Assembly (NCBI RefSeq): GCF_051192575.1
Contig: NZ_JBPJSQ010000006.1
Coordinates: forward strand, 1 to 64,000
Direction: 5' to 3'
Length of the DNA: 64,000 nucleotides
Origin: Aestuariimicrobium soli
GTDB lineage: Bacteria > Actinomycetota > Actinomycetes > Propionibacteriales > Propionibacteriaceae
Shown: positions 7,592 through 15,448 of the stretch, in pieces
How positions within the stretch are numbered: the first letter of the stretch is position 1
Layout: each line of letters starts with the position of its first letter
The notes under the pieces: generated by a model
What the model saw: the letters and a program-made list of their open reading frames with translations, nothing else
Told to the model about the DNA's origin: nothing
Databases searched by the model: none
Translations under genes and position numbers: made by a program

Positions 7592-8841
7592 CGGGTCACC
7601 TTTCGGGAGGGGGAATCGTCCGACTGGGGCGCCCCAGCGGAGGTCGAACCAAGACTGCCCTGTCGCACGCCGTCGGGGAAACCCTCCAACGACTCGGACT
7701 GGTCACGCTGGTCGTCGGCGAGCACCGGGAAGCTGAGGGTGAACGTCGACCCCTGCCCCACCTGGCTCCACACGTTCACCGTGCCGGCGTGCACCGCGGC
7801 GATGTGCTTGACGATGCTGAGCCCCAGGCCGGTGCCGCCCTGGTCGCGGCTTCGTCCGTAGTCAACGCGGTAGAACCGCTCGAAGATGCGCTCCTGCTCG
7901 TCGGGCTTGATGCCGATGCCGTTGTCGGCGACGGCGATCTCGGCCAGATCCTGGTCGGGGTCGGGCACCCGGCGGTGGGTGATCACCACCCGCGAGTGCG
8001 CGTCGGAGTAGGCGATGGCGTTCTGCAGCAGGTTGGTGACCGCCTCGGCGAGTTGATCGGCGTCACCGAGGATCTCGACGTCGCCGTCACCGAAGGTGAG
8101 GATGCGAATGTCCTTGGCCTTGGCCAGCGCCCGGCAGCGGTCGATCGCGATCGCCGACAGGTCCCCGATGGCCACCGGCGAGGCCGCGAGCATGGGGTCG
8201 TCCGACTGCAACCGCGACAGTGCGATGATCTGCTTCACCAGCTCCGAGAGACGCCCGGCCTCGAACTGCATGCGCTCCGCGAAATGGACGACCGCGCCGG
8301 GGTCGTCGGCGGCCTCGAGCAGGGCCTCGGCCAGCAATGAGATCGCCCCGATGGGGGTCTTGAGTTCATGGGAGACGTTGGCGACGAAGTCGCGGCGGGT
8401 CTCGTCGACCCGCAGCAGGGGCGACCGGTCTTCGGCAAGCACGATGATGGCGCCGTCCTCGAGCGGTGCCACGCGCACGGTCAGGTGCATCACCGGGGTA
8501 CCGAGGCCCCGCTTGAGTTCGACGTCGCGAGTGATCGCGCGGTCGGTGCGGCGCACCTCGCGCACCAGTTCGAGCACCTCGGTCAAGGACACCCGGTCAC
8601 CGCGGACGAGGCCCCAGGTGCGGGCCAGCACGTTCGAGTGGGCCACCTCGTCGTGGGAACCGACGATCACCCCGGCACTGCGCAGCACGCCCAGCATCAG
8701 GCCCAGCTGCGGGTTGATCGTGGTGACCTCGTGCCGCAACGCTTCGCGCCGACGACGGCGCCTGCGCAGCAGGGCCGAGACGGCACCCGTCACGACGGCG
8801 CCGAGCAGAGCACCGAGCAGCAGGGCGAGCCAGGGGTTCAC
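7588..8841 (-). CDS. senX3: Sensor histidine kinase (SenX3)
   Basis: 417 residues with a GTG start. One N-terminal membrane segment (WLALLLGALLGAVVTGAVSALL) is followed by a poly-Arg stop-transfer and a PAS-like region (~residues 50-145). The HisKA box carries H158 in FVANVSHELKTP, and an HATPase domain has NLLQNAIAYS, DNGIGI and GGTGLGLSIV. The ~40-residue C-terminal tail is low-complexity. It should phosphorylate RegX3 at D52. In other actinobacteria its activity is gated through PhoU and the Pst transporter, and phoU is divergent from it here. TATGCT 8 nt upstream of the GTG suggests a leaderless transcript. Confidence 0.93.
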   Translation of the reverse strand: MNPWLALLLGALLGAVVTGAVSALLRRRRRRREALRHEVTTINPQLGLMLGVLRSAGVIVGSHDEVAHSNVLARTWGLVRGDRVSLTEVLELVREVRRTDRAITRDVELKRGLGTPVMHLTVRVAPLEDGAIIVLAEDRSPLLRVDETRRDFVANVSHELKTPIGAISLLAEALLEAADDPGAVVHFAERMQFEAGRLSELVKQIIALSRLQSDDPMLAASPVAIGDLSAIAIDRCRALAKAKDIRILTFGDGDVEILGDADQLAEAVTNLLQNAIAYSDAHSRVVITHRRVPDPDQDLAEIAVADNGIGIKPDEQERIFERFYRVDYGRSRDQGGTGLGLSIVKHIAAVHAGTVNVWSQVGQGSTFTLSFPVLADDQRDQSESLEGFPDGVRQGSLGSTSAGAPQSDDSPSRKVTR

Positions 8842-8926
8842 GATTCACGAGCATAGGACGTGAACCCCCGGCGCTCAGCCCCGGAGCGGGCCGGCGGACC
8901 GCACCCAGCGCCCGTGGGCACACGCT

Positions 8927-8959
8927 GTTCAGGCACTGTTCACCCCCGATTCAGGTGCT
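8927..8959 (+). promoter_or_regulatory. PHO-box-like triple 11-nt direct repeat upstream of phoU
   Basis: Three consecutive 11-nt units are visible: GTTCAGGCACT, GTTCACCCCCG and ATTCAGGTGCT. GTTCA-type units repeated every 11 nt are the published form of actinobacterial PhoP/RegX3 operators. The site lies in the senX3-phoU intergenic region and could control either gene. A TAGGCT hexamer is found downstream near 9078. Confidence 0.75.
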
Positions 8960-9008
8960 GGGTGGTCGGGACGCCACCGAGCGACCCTAGGCTCATGCCC
9001 GATGCCTG

Positions 9009-9038
9009 CCACAAGCAGCCAAGCCACAAGCAGCCAAT
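9009..9038. repeat. Tandem 15-bp repeat in phoU leader
   Basis: CCACAAGCAGCCAAG and CCACAAGCAGCCAAT are adjacent, differing at the last base. They lie between two possible -10 hexamers (TAGGCT) of the phoU upstream region. Confidence 0.8.
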
Positions 9039-9124
9039 GGGGCCGAGCGGTTCCGGACGCTGATCGACGGCCCTGACTAGGCTGGAGGCATCAGACGTAC
9101 CCACTGACTGTTTCAGGAGCACCC

Positions 9125-9793
9125 GTGCGCGCGAGCTACCACGCCGAACTCGACGGCCTCATCACCGACCTCGTGATCCTGGCCCGCAACGGCCAGACCG
9201 CGCTGAAGGACGCCACCGTGGCGCTGTTGACCGCCGACCAGTCGGTGGCGGAGCGGGTGATCGCCGAGGACGTCCACATCGACGAGCAGGCCGAGTCGCT
9301 CGAGACCCGCGCCTTCAACCTCCTCGCCCGCCAGTCGCCGGTCGCGGGCGAGCTGCGCACCTGCGTCGCGGTGCTGCGCATGACCTTCGAGCTGGCCCGC
9401 ATGGGTGACCTCGCCGCCCACGTCGCCAAGATCGCCCGCATGCGCTTCCCCGAGCGCGCCGTGCCCGCCGATCTCGAAGCCAACTTCGCGCGCATGGCCG
9501 AGGTCGCCGACGAGATGATCACGGTCGCCTGCGCCACCCTGGAGGGTCGCGACGCCGACGCCGCCCTCAAGCTGGTCGAGCGCGACGAGGAGATGGACAC
9601 CCTGCGCCGCGACCAGTTCAAGCTGCTGCTGGGCAACGACTGGAACCACGGTGTCGAGGCCGCCGTCGACGTGGCCCTGCTGGGCCGCTACTACGAGCGG
9701 ATCGCCGACCACGCCGTCGCCATGGGCCGTCGCATCGTGCTCGTGCTCACCGGCGAGGTGCCCGAGGGCGCCAACTGGCCCTCGACCTACTGA
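9125..9793 (+). CDS. phoU: Phosphate uptake/signalling regulator PhoU
   Basis: 222 residues with GTG start; AGGAG stands 5 nt upstream. It is an all-helical protein with two PhoU repeats. The metal-binding acidic motifs characteristic of the family appear as DVHIDEQAESLETRAFNLLARQSP and the later RDEEMDTLRRDQFKLL, followed by YYERIADHAVAMGRR. PhoU links phosphate transport to kinase activity of SenX3/PhoR. It sits next to senX3-regX3 behind a PHO-box-like site, so induction by phosphate starvation is likely. No pst genes are in this window. Confidence 0.94.
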   Translation: MRASYHAELDGLITDLVILARNGQTALKDATVALLTADQSVAERVIAEDVHIDEQAESLETRAFNLLARQSPVAGELRTCVAVLRMTFELARMGDLAAHVAKIARMRFPERAVPADLEANFARMAEVADEMITVACATLEGRDADAALKLVERDEEMDTLRRDQFKLLLGNDWNHGVEAAVDVALLGRYYERIADHAVAMGRRIVLVLTGEVPEGANWPSTY

Positions 9794-9811
9794 GTCGCCG
9801 GGAATCGACCC

Positions 9812-9871
9812 CGGACGAAACGCGAACCGCGCGGCACCCAGGTCGAGTGCCGCGCGGTTCGCGTTCGTCCG
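9812..9871. terminator. Long hairpin between phoU and gpmA
   Basis: Arms 9812-9837 and 9847-9871 are complementary except for one bulged A, with a 9-nt loop. It lies between convergent stops, so it probably ends both transcripts. The outer ends of the stem are the heptamer CGGACGA and its complement TCGTCCG, which is over-represented throughout the window. Confidence 0.85.
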
Positions 9872-9888
9872 TGGTCGGAGTCAGTGAC

Positions 9889-10638
9889 TCACTTCTTGCC
9901 CTGGTTGGCCACTGCCTTGATCGACTCGGCGGCGGCCTCGGGGTCGAGGTAGCGACCGCCCGGGGTGACGGGGGCGAAGTTCTCGTCGAGCTCGTAGTAG
10001 AGCGGGATGCCGGTGGGGATGTTCAGTGCGGCGATGTCATCGTCGGAGATGCCGTCGAGGTGCTTGACGAGCGCCCGCAGCGAGTTGCCGTGGGCGGTGA
10101 TCAGCACCGTCTTGCCGGCCACCAGGTCGGGCTTCACGTCGGACTCCCAGTAGGGCAGCATGCGCGCGACGACGTCCTTGAGGCACTCGGTCAGCGGACG
10201 CTCGGCCTCGGGGATGTCGGCGTAACGAGCGTCGTTGAACTGCGAGAACTCGTTGTCGACATCGATCGGGGGCGGCGGCACGTCGTAGGAGCGGCGCCAC
10301 TGCATGAACTGCTCGTCACCGAACTGGTCGCGGATCTCGGTCTTGTTGAGACCCTGGAGCTTGCCGTAGTGGCGCTCGTTGAGGCGCCAGCTGCGCTTCA
10401 CCGGAATCCAGTGGCGGTCGCACCCGTCGAGCGCGAGGTAGGCGGTGTGGATCGCGCGACGCAGCACCGAGGTGTGCAGCACGTCGGGGAGCAGGTCTTC
10501 GGCCTTGAGGAGCTCGGCGGCCTTCTTGGCCTCGCCGACACCCTTCTCGTTGATGTCGACGTCCACCCAGCCGGTGAACAGGTTCTTGGCATTCCACTCG
10601 CTCTCGCCGTGGCGGAGCAGCACAAGGTTGTAGCTCAT
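9889..10638 (-). CDS. gpmA: 2,3-bisphosphoglycerate-dependent phosphoglycerate mutase
   Basis: 249 residues. It interconverts 3- and 2-phosphoglycerate in glycolysis and gluconeogenesis. The N-terminal LVLLRHGESEWN has the phosphohistidine H10. The middle shows RLNERHYGKLQGLNK, and the C-terminal ITAHGNSLRALVKHL has the second catalytic histidine. The start is at 10638, where TAGACT stands exactly 7 nt upstream (leaderless), rather than at a longer in-frame ATG. Linkage to senX3-regX3 is conserved in actinobacteria. Confidence 0.96.
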   Translation of the reverse strand: MSYNLVLLRHGESEWNAKNLFTGWVDVDINEKGVGEAKKAAELLKAEDLLPDVLHTSVLRRAIHTAYLALDGCDRHWIPVKRSWRLNERHYGKLQGLNKTEIRDQFGDEQFMQWRRSYDVPPPPIDVDNEFSQFNDARYADIPEAERPLTECLKDVVARMLPYWESDVKPDLVAGKTVLITAHGNSLRALVKHLDGISDDDIAALNIPTGIPLYYELDENFAPVTPGGRYLDPEAAAESIKAVANQGKK

Positions 10639-10860
10639 GCTGGCGAGTCTATCGACGCGGGCCCGCCCGGCTCGGGCTAGTTCACCACTTGCTGGTTCAC
10701 AGCCCTGCCGCCTCACGGCTCGGTGACGTTCGAGCTCGTGGACGGCGGCCACCTCGTGCTCCCACCGGTCTCGGACGAACGCACCTGCTCCGGATCGGTG
10801 GTGTCGTGTTCACCCCTGCGGGCGTTGTCGCGCCGACAGCGGGGTCGGTACCTTACCCCG

Positions 10861-11856
10861 ATGCGCACTCCCCCTTCCGGGGCCCCCGGCCCGTCCGTGA
10901 CGACTGCCCCATCGATCGCCGCCGAGGTGCGTGCGATCCTCGCTCACCACGGGTTGCCCCACGATCGCCCACTGGAGTCCGTCGACGGGTTCGCCAATCT
11001 CGTCGTGGTGAGCGGCGACCTGGTCGTGAGGTTGAACACGGGACGACTGGTCGACGCCTTCGCCCATGAGGCGGAGGTGCTCGAGCACCTTCCCCCCACC
11101 ATTCCCCACGCCCGAGTGCTGGCCCACGGCCAGCGGGACAGTGGCGGGGAGTACCTCGTGGTGACGCGTCTTCCGGGCGCCCATGTCGAGTCCCGGTGGG
11201 CCTCCCTGACCTCTGCCCAACGGGTCGACGTCGGACGAGACCTTGGCCGGGCGCTGCGGGTTCTCCACGCACTGCCCCGGCAACCGTGGATGGCCAACCC
11301 GTGGTCTGACCTGGCGGTCGCGGAACGACGCTGGCGGGACGCCTACCACGCTCCGGAGGAGCACGCCCGATCCCTGGTGGCGAGCGCACGCGGTCACGTG
11401 GCCGGCACCGATCCCCTGCTGGACCGCATCGACGCGCTGGTGGCCGATCTGCCGCTCGAGCCGGTGGAGGACCAGATCTTCGTCCACACCGACCTGCATC
11501 TGCGCAACGTGCTCGTCGCGGACGACGGCACCCTCTCGCTGGTCGACTTCGAGGGGTCACGCTTGGGCACGCGGTCGATGGAACTCGACATGCTGCTGCG
11601 CTCGGCCCGGGAGTACGACCAGGTGGAGTTGCTCACCGGACTGCGTGAGACCCATCCCGACCTCTTGCAGATCACGGGGCTGGTGAACCGGCTGGTCGTC
11701 GCCGAAGCCATGTGGCACTTGGTGCAGTTGCATCATTGGCAGCCGGGGCAGACCTGGACGAAGGATCCGATCATCGGACTCCAGCGGGTGCTCGACGGCA
11801 GCTTCGAGGCCGACCTGCTCGAGCTGGGCGGCCAGCCCCCCCGGGGGCAGCGCTGA
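10861..11856 (+). CDS. Aminoglycoside phosphotransferase-family kinase-like protein
   Basis: 331 residues from the ATG at 10861, which has TACCTT 6 nt upstream. It has a kinase-like fold. A small N-lobe (DGFANLVVVSGDLVVRLN) precedes the Brenner motif HTDLHLRNVLV and a metal-binding SLVDFEGS. The family includes antibiotic kinases and many metabolic or small-molecule kinases; nothing visible defines the substrate, so resistance should not be assumed. The short-chain dehydrogenase gene follows at once, suggesting co-transcription. Confidence 0.8.
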   Translation: MRTPPSGAPGPSVTTAPSIAAEVRAILAHHGLPHDRPLESVDGFANLVVVSGDLVVRLNTGRLVDAFAHEAEVLEHLPPTIPHARVLAHGQRDSGGEYLVVTRLPGAHVESRWASLTSAQRVDVGRDLGRALRVLHALPRQPWMANPWSDLAVAERRWRDAYHAPEEHARSLVASARGHVAGTDPLLDRIDALVADLPLEPVEDQIFVHTDLHLRNVLVADDGTLSLVDFEGSRLGTRSMELDMLLRSAREYDQVELLTGLRETHPDLLQITGLVNRLVVAEAMWHLVQLHHWQPGQTWTKDPIIGLQRVLDGSFEADLLELGGQPPRGQR

Positions 11857-11874
11857 ATGCGACAGAATTGGGTC

Positions 11875-12630
11875 ATGCCCATCGCTGTCGTCACAGGAAC
11901 CTCGTCCGGGATCGGGGCGGCCACGGCCCGCTGGCTGGCCGGGAACGGTTGGAAGGTGGTGTGCGTGGCCCGCCGCACCGATCGGATCGAAGCGCTGGCC
12001 CACGAAATCGGCGGCATCGCCGTCACCTGCGACGTCACCGCCCCCGATCAGGTGGCGAGGTTGGTTCAGGTGGTGGACGAGTCCGGTGGATGGGTCGACC
12101 TTCTGGTGAACAATGCCGGAGGCGCGCTCGGGCAGGAGCCGCTGGCCGAGACCGAGCTCGACCAGTGGGAGCAGATGTACGCCGCCAACGTGATCGGGGC
12201 CGCTCGTGTGACTCAGGCCCTGCTGCCGGCGGTCAGGCGCGCCGAGGGCACCCTGATCTTCATCACCTCGACCGCTGCCGGGGCGCCCTACGAGGGTGGC
12301 GGAGGCTACTGCGGGGTGAAGGCCGCGGAGCGATCAATGGTGGGCGCGCTCCGGCTGGAGCTGGTGTCCGAGCCGATCCGGGTCTGCGAGATCGCACCCG
12401 GGATGGTGCACACCGAGGAGTTCTCGCTCACGCGCTTCGGCGGTGACCAGCAGCGGGCCGACGCCGTCTACCAGGGGGTGGCCGCCCCGCTCACCGCCGA
12501 CGACATCGCCGAGATGATCGGCTGGGTGGCCGAGCGGCCGCCGCACGTGAACATCGACCGGCTGGTGGTTCGTCCGCGGGCCCAGGCAGCCAACCACAAG
12601 GTGCACCGCGAGCCCGTCGGGAGGGCGTGA
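11875..12630 (+). CDS. Short-chain dehydrogenase/reductase
   Basis: 251 residues from the ATG at 11875; another in-frame ATG at 11857 touches the previous stop. It has the Rossmann motif TGTSSGIG, the structural NNAGG and the catalytic Ser-Tyr-Lys set (FITSTAAGAPYEGGGGYCGVK shortened here as S, Y, K in order). It belongs to the classical SDR family acting on carbonyl or hydroxyl groups with NAD(P). It lies between a kinase-like gene and a damaged Gfo/Idh/MocA gene, whose start overlaps its stop (GTGA), so these formed one operon. The substrate is unknown. Confidence 0.85.
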   Translation: MPIAVVTGTSSGIGAATARWLAGNGWKVVCVARRTDRIEALAHEIGGIAVTCDVTAPDQVARLVQVVDESGGWVDLLVNNAGGALGQEPLAETELDQWEQMYAANVIGAARVTQALLPAVRRAEGTLIFITSTAAGAPYEGGGGYCGVKAAERSMVGALRLELVSEPIRVCEIAPGMVHTEEFSLTRFGGDQQRADAVYQGVAAPLTADDIAEMIGWVAERPPHVNIDRLVVRPRAQAANHKVHREPVGRA

Positions 12631-13486
12631 GCGTGGCCCTCGACGTACTGGTGGTCGGGCTCGGCTTCGGTCGCCACTTCGTGCCCATCTACCAGTCGCA
12701 CCCGGCGGTCGGTGAGGTCGGCGTCGTCGAGCCGGACGACGCCCTGCGCGCGACGGTGGTGACCGACCGGCGCCTCGAGCACGGCTATCGCGACCTCGAC
12801 GAGGCACTGGCGGGCGGGCTCTGGGACGCGGTGCACGTGCTCTCCCCCGTGCGCTTCCATCACGACCAGGTGCGGCATGTGCTGACCAGCGGGCGCACTG
12901 CGCCTCGGCGGTGCCGATGGCGACCTCGCTGGCCGACCTGGCCGATCTGGTCGCGCTGGCCGACACTTCCCCGGGCAGCTACACGATGATGGAGACGGCC
13001 CTGGCCACCCGGGAGTTCTTCGCGGCCCGCGACCTGCGCGACGCCGGCACGCTGGGGCGGATCAGCTATGCCACCGGCGAGCACCTGCAGAACCTCGACG
13101 GCTACCCCCACTACTGGCTCGGCTACCCGTCGATGCGCTACTCGACGCACGCCCTGGCACCGCTGCTGGTGCTGGCCGAGGCCCGGGTCACGCGGGTGCG
13201 GTGCCTCGGCTCGTCCGCCCTGGAACAACGCGGACGCTCGGCCAGCGTCACCCGCCTCGAGCCCGATGAACGCCCCGACCTGGTGCCGGAGGCGCTGCAC
13301 CCGCACCTGGGCGGCGATCACGGCGGCTCACATCCGCACCTCGTGCACGCCTTCGTGGGGGCGATCGCCGACGGACGAGCCCCCGCCGTCGACGCGCGGA
13401 TGGCGGCCCGGATCACGGCCCCGGGCATCTGCGCCCACGAGTCGGCGATGCACGGCGGCGATCCCGTCGAGGTGCCGCACTACTGA
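12627..13486 (+). pseudogene. Gfo/Idh/MocA oxidoreductase, frameshifted and internally deleted
   Basis: The first part reads VALDVLVVGLGFGRHFVPIY...HHDQVRHVLTSGR, a Rossmann NAD(P)-binding domain. Near 12894-12897 one base is missing: the coding sense jumps to another frame that continues CASAVPMATSLADLADLVALADTSPGSYTM. After the segment RVTRVRCLGSSALE the central substrate-binding domain expected for a ~350-residue enzyme is largely absent, and the sequence passes directly to a family-like C-terminus (GGDHGGSHPHLVHAFVGAI). Both lesions mark it as non-functional. A sequencing error could explain the frameshift but not the deletion. Confidence 0.8.
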
Positions 13487-13562
13487 GCCGCTTCGGCGGA
13501 CGACCGGCGGTCATTCGGCGGACGGGCGCCCGGGGTCGTCCGGGCAGGCAACAATGGCCCCC

Positions 13563-15413
13563 GTGGAGACGCTGATCGAACTGTTGGGCATCGCCGGGGT
13601 CGTCATCGCGGGCACCGCGCTGGCCGACCGGCTGCGCATCGCCGCCCCGATGATGCTGATCGCGCTGGGGGTGGCCGCGTCGTTCGTGCCGAGGGTGCCC
13701 GAGATCCACCTCTCCCCCGAGGTGGTGCTGCTCGGGTTGCTGCCCCCGCTGCTCTACGCGACCGCGATCCAGACCTCGATCACCGATCTGCGCGCCAATC
13801 TGGCACCCGTGCTGCAACTGTCGGTGGTGCTGGTGCTGGTCACCACCGTCGCCGTCGGTGGCGTGGTGATGCTGGTGATGCCCGAGGTCGGCTGGGCGGT
13901 GGCGCTGGCGATCGGGGCGGTCGTCGCCCCACCCGACGCCGTGGCCGCCACCGCGGTCGCGCGCCGGATCGGCCTGCCCCGCGACGTCGTGTCGATCCTC
14001 GAGGCGGAATCGCTGCTCAACGACGCCTCGGCTCTGGTGGCGCTGCGCACCGCCATCGTCGCCATGGCCGCGGCGGTCACCTGGCAGGGGGTCACCCTCG
14101 ACTTCCTGGTCGCCGCCGGCGGCGGGTTGCTGATCGGCCTGCTGGTCTTCGTGGTGGTCGCCAAGGTGCGCAAGCTGCTGTCGTCGGCCCTGCTCGACAC
14201 GGCCGTGTCGTTCGTCACTCCCTTCACCGCCTACCTGATCGCCGAGGAACTGCAGGCCTCGGGAGTGATCGCGGTCGTGGTCGCCGGCATTCTGCTGGGC
14301 CACAAGGCGCCCGTGGTGCAGACCGCCCAGTCGCGGCTCAACGAGACCCTCAACTGGCGCACCATCTCGTTCCTGCTCGAGAACGCGGTCTTCCTGCTGA
14401 TCGGACTGCAGGCCCGCCGCATCGTCGGCGAGGTCGCCGAGTCGGGCATGTCGTGGCTCACCGTGGCGGGCGTGTGTGCCGCCACCCTGGCCTGCGTGGT
14501 GGTCGTCCGCCTCGTCTTCGTGCTGGTGTTGCAGGCCGTGCGCAACCGGCGGCGACCCGAGCACCGGCGCAGCCCGGGCAGTCACGGGGTGGTGATCGGC
14601 TGGGCCGGCATGCGGGGCGTGGTCACCCTGGCGGCGGCGTTCATCCTGCCGGCCGAGACCCCGCACCGCGACGTGCTGCTGCTGATCGCCCTCACCGTCG
14701 TGCTCGGCACCCTGTTCGGGCAGGGCCTCACCCTGCCGGCACTCACCCGCGCGCTGAAGGTTCGTCCCCCCGACCCCGCCGTCGACGCTCTCGCCCGCGC
14801 CACCCTGCTGCAACAGGCGGGGGCGGCCGCCCACCAGAAGTTGGACGAACTCGCCGTCGACAACACCCATCAGGTGGTCGACCTGCTGCGTAGTCGGGTC
14901 GACCAGCGCTCGTTCTCGGCCTGGGAGCGGCTGTCGACCCAGGGGGACGAGGAGTCGCCCAGCGAGCAGTACGCCCGCGCCCGGCTGGCCATGATCGGCG
15001 CTGAGCGCGAGCGGGTGCTGGAGATTCGCAGCGAGGGCAACACCCCCTCCGACGTGGTGCGCGAGGTGCTGGGCATGCTCGACCTCGAGGAGTCGATGAT
15101 CGACGTCGCCAGCGAGGAACGATCGACCGTGCGCGGCGGCAGCCTGGGCGTCGAGGGCGGCGACTGCGACGACCTGCTCAGTCGGGCCGCCGTCGAGACC
15201 GCGGCCGACCCGGTCTGCCTCGACTGCGAGCGTGAGGGGCTGACGCCGGTGGCGCTGCGCCAGTGTCTGGACTGCGGCAACATCGGCTGCTGCGACTCGT
15301 CCGTCGGGCAGCACGCCACGGCCCACTTCCGCGCCACCGGGCACCCGGTGATGGAGTCGGCCGAGCCCGGCGAGAACTGGCGCTGGTGCTACGTGCACTC
15401 GCGCACCTCCTGA
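13563..15413 (+). CDS. CPA1-family Na+/H+ antiporter fused to UBP-type zinc finger
   Basis: 616 residues from the GTG at 13563 (an ATG at 13554 is also possible). About twelve hydrophobic segments form the transporter. The ion-site-like APPDAVAATAVARR and EAESLLNDASALV are typical of the bacterial CPA1 antiporters that exchange Na+ or K+ for H+. A cytoplasmic helical region (~residues 400-540) follows. The last ~65 residues are a zinc finger of the ubiquitin-hydrolase type, with Cys pairs in CLDC and CLDCGNIGCCDSSVGQHATAHF and a His. The receiver/flavoprotein gene lies 35 bp downstream. UBP fingers recur beside or within such actinobacterial transporter/flavoprotein gene pairs, but their role is not known. 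Confidence 0.88.
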   Translation: METLIELLGIAGVVIAGTALADRLRIAAPMMLIALGVAASFVPRVPEIHLSPEVVLLGLLPPLLYATAIQTSITDLRANLAPVLQLSVVLVLVTTVAVGGVVMLVMPEVGWAVALAIGAVVAPPDAVAATAVARRIGLPRDVVSILEAESLLNDASALVALRTAIVAMAAAVTWQGVTLDFLVAAGGGLLIGLLVFVVVAKVRKLLSSALLDTAVSFVTPFTAYLIAEELQASGVIAVVVAGILLGHKAPVVQTAQSRLNETLNWRTISFLLENAVFLLIGLQARRIVGEVAESGMSWLTVAGVCAATLACVVVVRLVFVLVLQAVRNRRRPEHRRSPGSHGVVIGWAGMRGVVTLAAAFILPAETPHRDVLLLIALTVVLGTLFGQGLTLPALTRALKVRPPDPAVDALARATLLQQAGAAAHQKLDELAVDNTHQVVDLLRSRVDQRSFSAWERLSTQGDEESPSEQYARARLAMIGAERERVLEIRSEGNTPSDVVREVLGMLDLEESMIDVASEERSTVRGGSLGVEGGDCDDLLSRAAVETAADPVCLDCEREGLTPVALRQCLDCGNIGCCDSSVGQHATAHFRATGHPVMESAEPGENWRWCYVHSRTS

Positions 15414-15448
15414 GTGGTGGCTGGGTCTGCGGGTGCATGATCACTGTC

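Noticed and set aside
8995..9063. Possible 22-codon leader peptide MPDACHKQP before phoU
   Set aside because: It is made of the 15-bp tandem repeat, has no good ribosome binding site, and the -10 spacing is wrong for a leaderless start.
10861..11856. Antibiotic resistance kinase
   Set aside because: The APH fold covers many metabolic kinases, and nothing in the sequence or context indicates an aminoglycoside substrate.
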